Source: Stramonita haemastoma (taxonomy: Eukaryota; Mollusca; Gastropoda; Neogastropoda; Muricidae). Taken from it: DNA of 17,500 nt. Within the stretch, counting starts at the first letter, position 1, and each line of letters opens with the position of its first letter. The position numbers and the translations under genes were made by a program. Location of the stretch: assembly GCA_030674155.1 (NCBI GenBank), contig CM060320.1:36398360-36415859 (forward strand), read 5' to 3'. Below the pieces are notes generated by a model that worked only from the letters and a program-made list of their open reading frames with translations, was not told the DNA's origin and made no database searches. This document shows, in pieces, positions 16,370 to 17,500 of the stretch.

Positions 16370-16500
16370 ATAGAGACAAATAAAGAGAGACAGATACACA
16401 GACAGACAGATACACAGACAGACAAATGGACAGATAGACAAACAAACAGATGCAGACAGACATACAGACACACAGAGAGGAACAGAGACAGAGGGATAGA
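16370..16500. repeat. Degenerate (CAGA)n/(GATACACAGACA) array
   Basis: CAGATACACAGACAGACAGA occurs twice in overlapping form (about 16391-16425), then ACAGATAGACAAACAAACAG and similar words. Imperfect, decayed array. Confidence 0.88.
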
Positions 16501-16779
16501 GGTGAGGAAGAGAACAAAACAGCCCTTTTCCTGTCCACCTGATGCATTTTAATAGAATAACCTGATTCGATATGATGATTACGTTGTCACATCGGCCGCT
16601 TTTTTCCCCTTATTTTCATTGTCATTTTTGCTCAATGACGTCCTTTTTAGAGAGTGCTTTAGATGAAAATGCACACATTCATGAACCCTATACTGTTTGG
16701 GATTTGGGGGGGGGGGCTGCCTCATATTCTCTGACATTTCTCTCCCGGTATTCGTACGCCGCTCATTTTAACCTCATTT
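16501..16779. other. Unique spacer, nothing recognised
   Basis: Contains a G11 run near 16707 and TGACGTC (CRE-like) near 16638. No element or gene recognised. Confidence 0.5.
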
Positions 16780-16978
16780 GAGCAAAATTCTCAAAATCCC
16801 ATCCTGAAAGTGAATGAAGCGCGGATCTGTGGTCCCAATTTTCCCAATGGGCCTATAGCATACTCACTCTTAGTAGGAGCTGGCCGGAGTGCAAAAAAGT
16901 CCCTATGACTTATGGGATTGAACCCGCGACATCCCAGTCCATAACCCAAGTCGCTAACAATATTGCACCATGGCGGTT
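16780..16978 (-). mobile_element. tRNA-derived SINE, decayed
   Basis: Read on the minus strand from about 16978, CCGCCATGGTGCAATATTG holds a box A-like word (complement of 16958-16970). It is followed by GTTAGCGACTTGGG and then GGATGTCGCGGGTTCAATCC, whose GGTTCAATCCC (complement of 16914-16924) is a perfect box B. The spacing of about 44 bases suits a tRNA-type Pol III promoter. The sequence cannot fold as a full tRNA acceptor and continues into an unrelated body, as a SINE would. The 3' limit is a guess because there is no second copy in the window. Confidence 0.6.
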
Positions 16979-17077
16979 GAGTACATAACATGTCTACGGT
17001 TATCGGTATAAATATTACGATCCAAGATCAGAGAAAGTGACGAGAAAGAGGCAGAAAGTGATGACGACAGCTAAAAA
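16979..17077. other. Short unique spacer
   Basis: Ordinary sequence before the GAT array. Nothing recognised. Confidence 0.5.
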
Positions 17078-17283
17078 ATTATGGCGACTATGATGATCAT
17101 GTCGAAAAATGATGATGATTATAATGATAGTGACGATAACTACGACGTTGATGATGATAGTGACGAAGATAATGATGATAGTGATGATGTTGACAATGAC
17201 GACAACGATGACGCTGATGAGGATGATAATAATGATAATTATAATGATGACAGCGGCCACACAGACGACGCGATGATGATGAT
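17078..17283. repeat. Degenerate (GAT/GAC)n trinucleotide array, second locus
   Basis: Same NAY-type triplets as at 11698-11877 and the same orientation. One frame (17081-17323, 80 codons) starts with ATG and is rich in Asp, Asn and Tyr, but every acidic residue comes from the repeat and no non-repeat domain follows. I treat it as a microsatellite, not a gene. Confidence 0.92.
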
Positions 17284-17500
17284 GCTTACTGTTAGTATAG
17301 TGCACCATAACAACAGTAACTAACATTATAATACATAATGCAAACAAACAAGAATCAGGGGAACAAACCTTGACGAAAATAACTTTAACAAAACAACAAA
17401 CAGGAAAACGAATTAGCGACAAACAAAAATATACAAATAAACAAACAAATTAAAGGACATTTGCATCATTGTGATGTACAACGCACGCACAAATTCTCGT
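17284..17500. other. A-rich terminal segment, no gene
   Basis: A-rich sequence with CAAACAAACA words (17340-17350 and 17436-17448). Nothing else recognised before the window ends. Confidence 0.55.

Noticed and set aside
17081..17323. Asp-rich 80-codon protein
   Set aside because: All acidic residues come from a GAT/GAC microsatellite, and no non-repeat domain follows.

Overview
This is non-coding DNA from an animal genome, most likely a mollusc and probably a gastropod. Three things suggest this: an extreme density of simple repeats, several Pol III-type short interspersed elements, and a repeat at 6809-7064 carrying a motif (GATGAGACTTTAAACCGAGG) that I remember as close to a widespread gastropod SINE sequence. 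The taxon is an inference and was not checked by search. I see no bacterial, phage or CRISPR features. I find no protein-coding gene I would defend with confidence. The longest open frames are translations of microsatellites (poly Thr-His, Cys-Val, Arg-Glu, Ser-Leu, Gly-Trp-Met-Asp, Asp) or antisense readings of SINEs.

Layout. 1-1085 is unremarkable unique sequence. 1093-3360 is a simple-repeat block: CA, then a 600-bp GATG array with higher-order structure, then GGTT, GACT, GT, purine-rich DNA and CA again. 3583-6615 holds three copies (+, -, +) of an interspersed element that carries a CTGT microsatellite inside conserved flanks. 4264-4536 and 12449-12744 are two copies of a SINE whose head joins a tRNA-like 5' half to a 5S rRNA-like internal promoter. 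6809-7064 and 8190-8373 are two copies of another SINE-like repeat, each directly behind a CT or CT/CA microsatellite. 8440-8915 is an easily missed degenerate tandem repeat of about 130-150 bp. 9770-10824 contains three diverged direct copies of a further family, each behind a GT-rich tract.

10825-12448 is mostly unique, with a GAT array. 12900-13521 is the most gene-like stretch: a cluster of CACGTG E-boxes followed by a short frame that begins like a secreted-protein signal peptide. 13522-17500 alternates unique sequence with long CT, TATC, CA/AT, G-rich, CAGA and GAT arrays, plus a tRNA-derived SINE on the minus strand at about 16780-16978.

What ties the window together is the association of mobile elements with microsatellites. 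At least four repeat families here contain a simple repeat or sit directly against one. No operon or pathway can be described. The functional candidates are promoter-like motif clusters (about 9009-9096, 9989-10150, 11447-11456 and 12931-12988) and DNA able to adopt unusual structures (Z-DNA, G-quadruplex, triplex).
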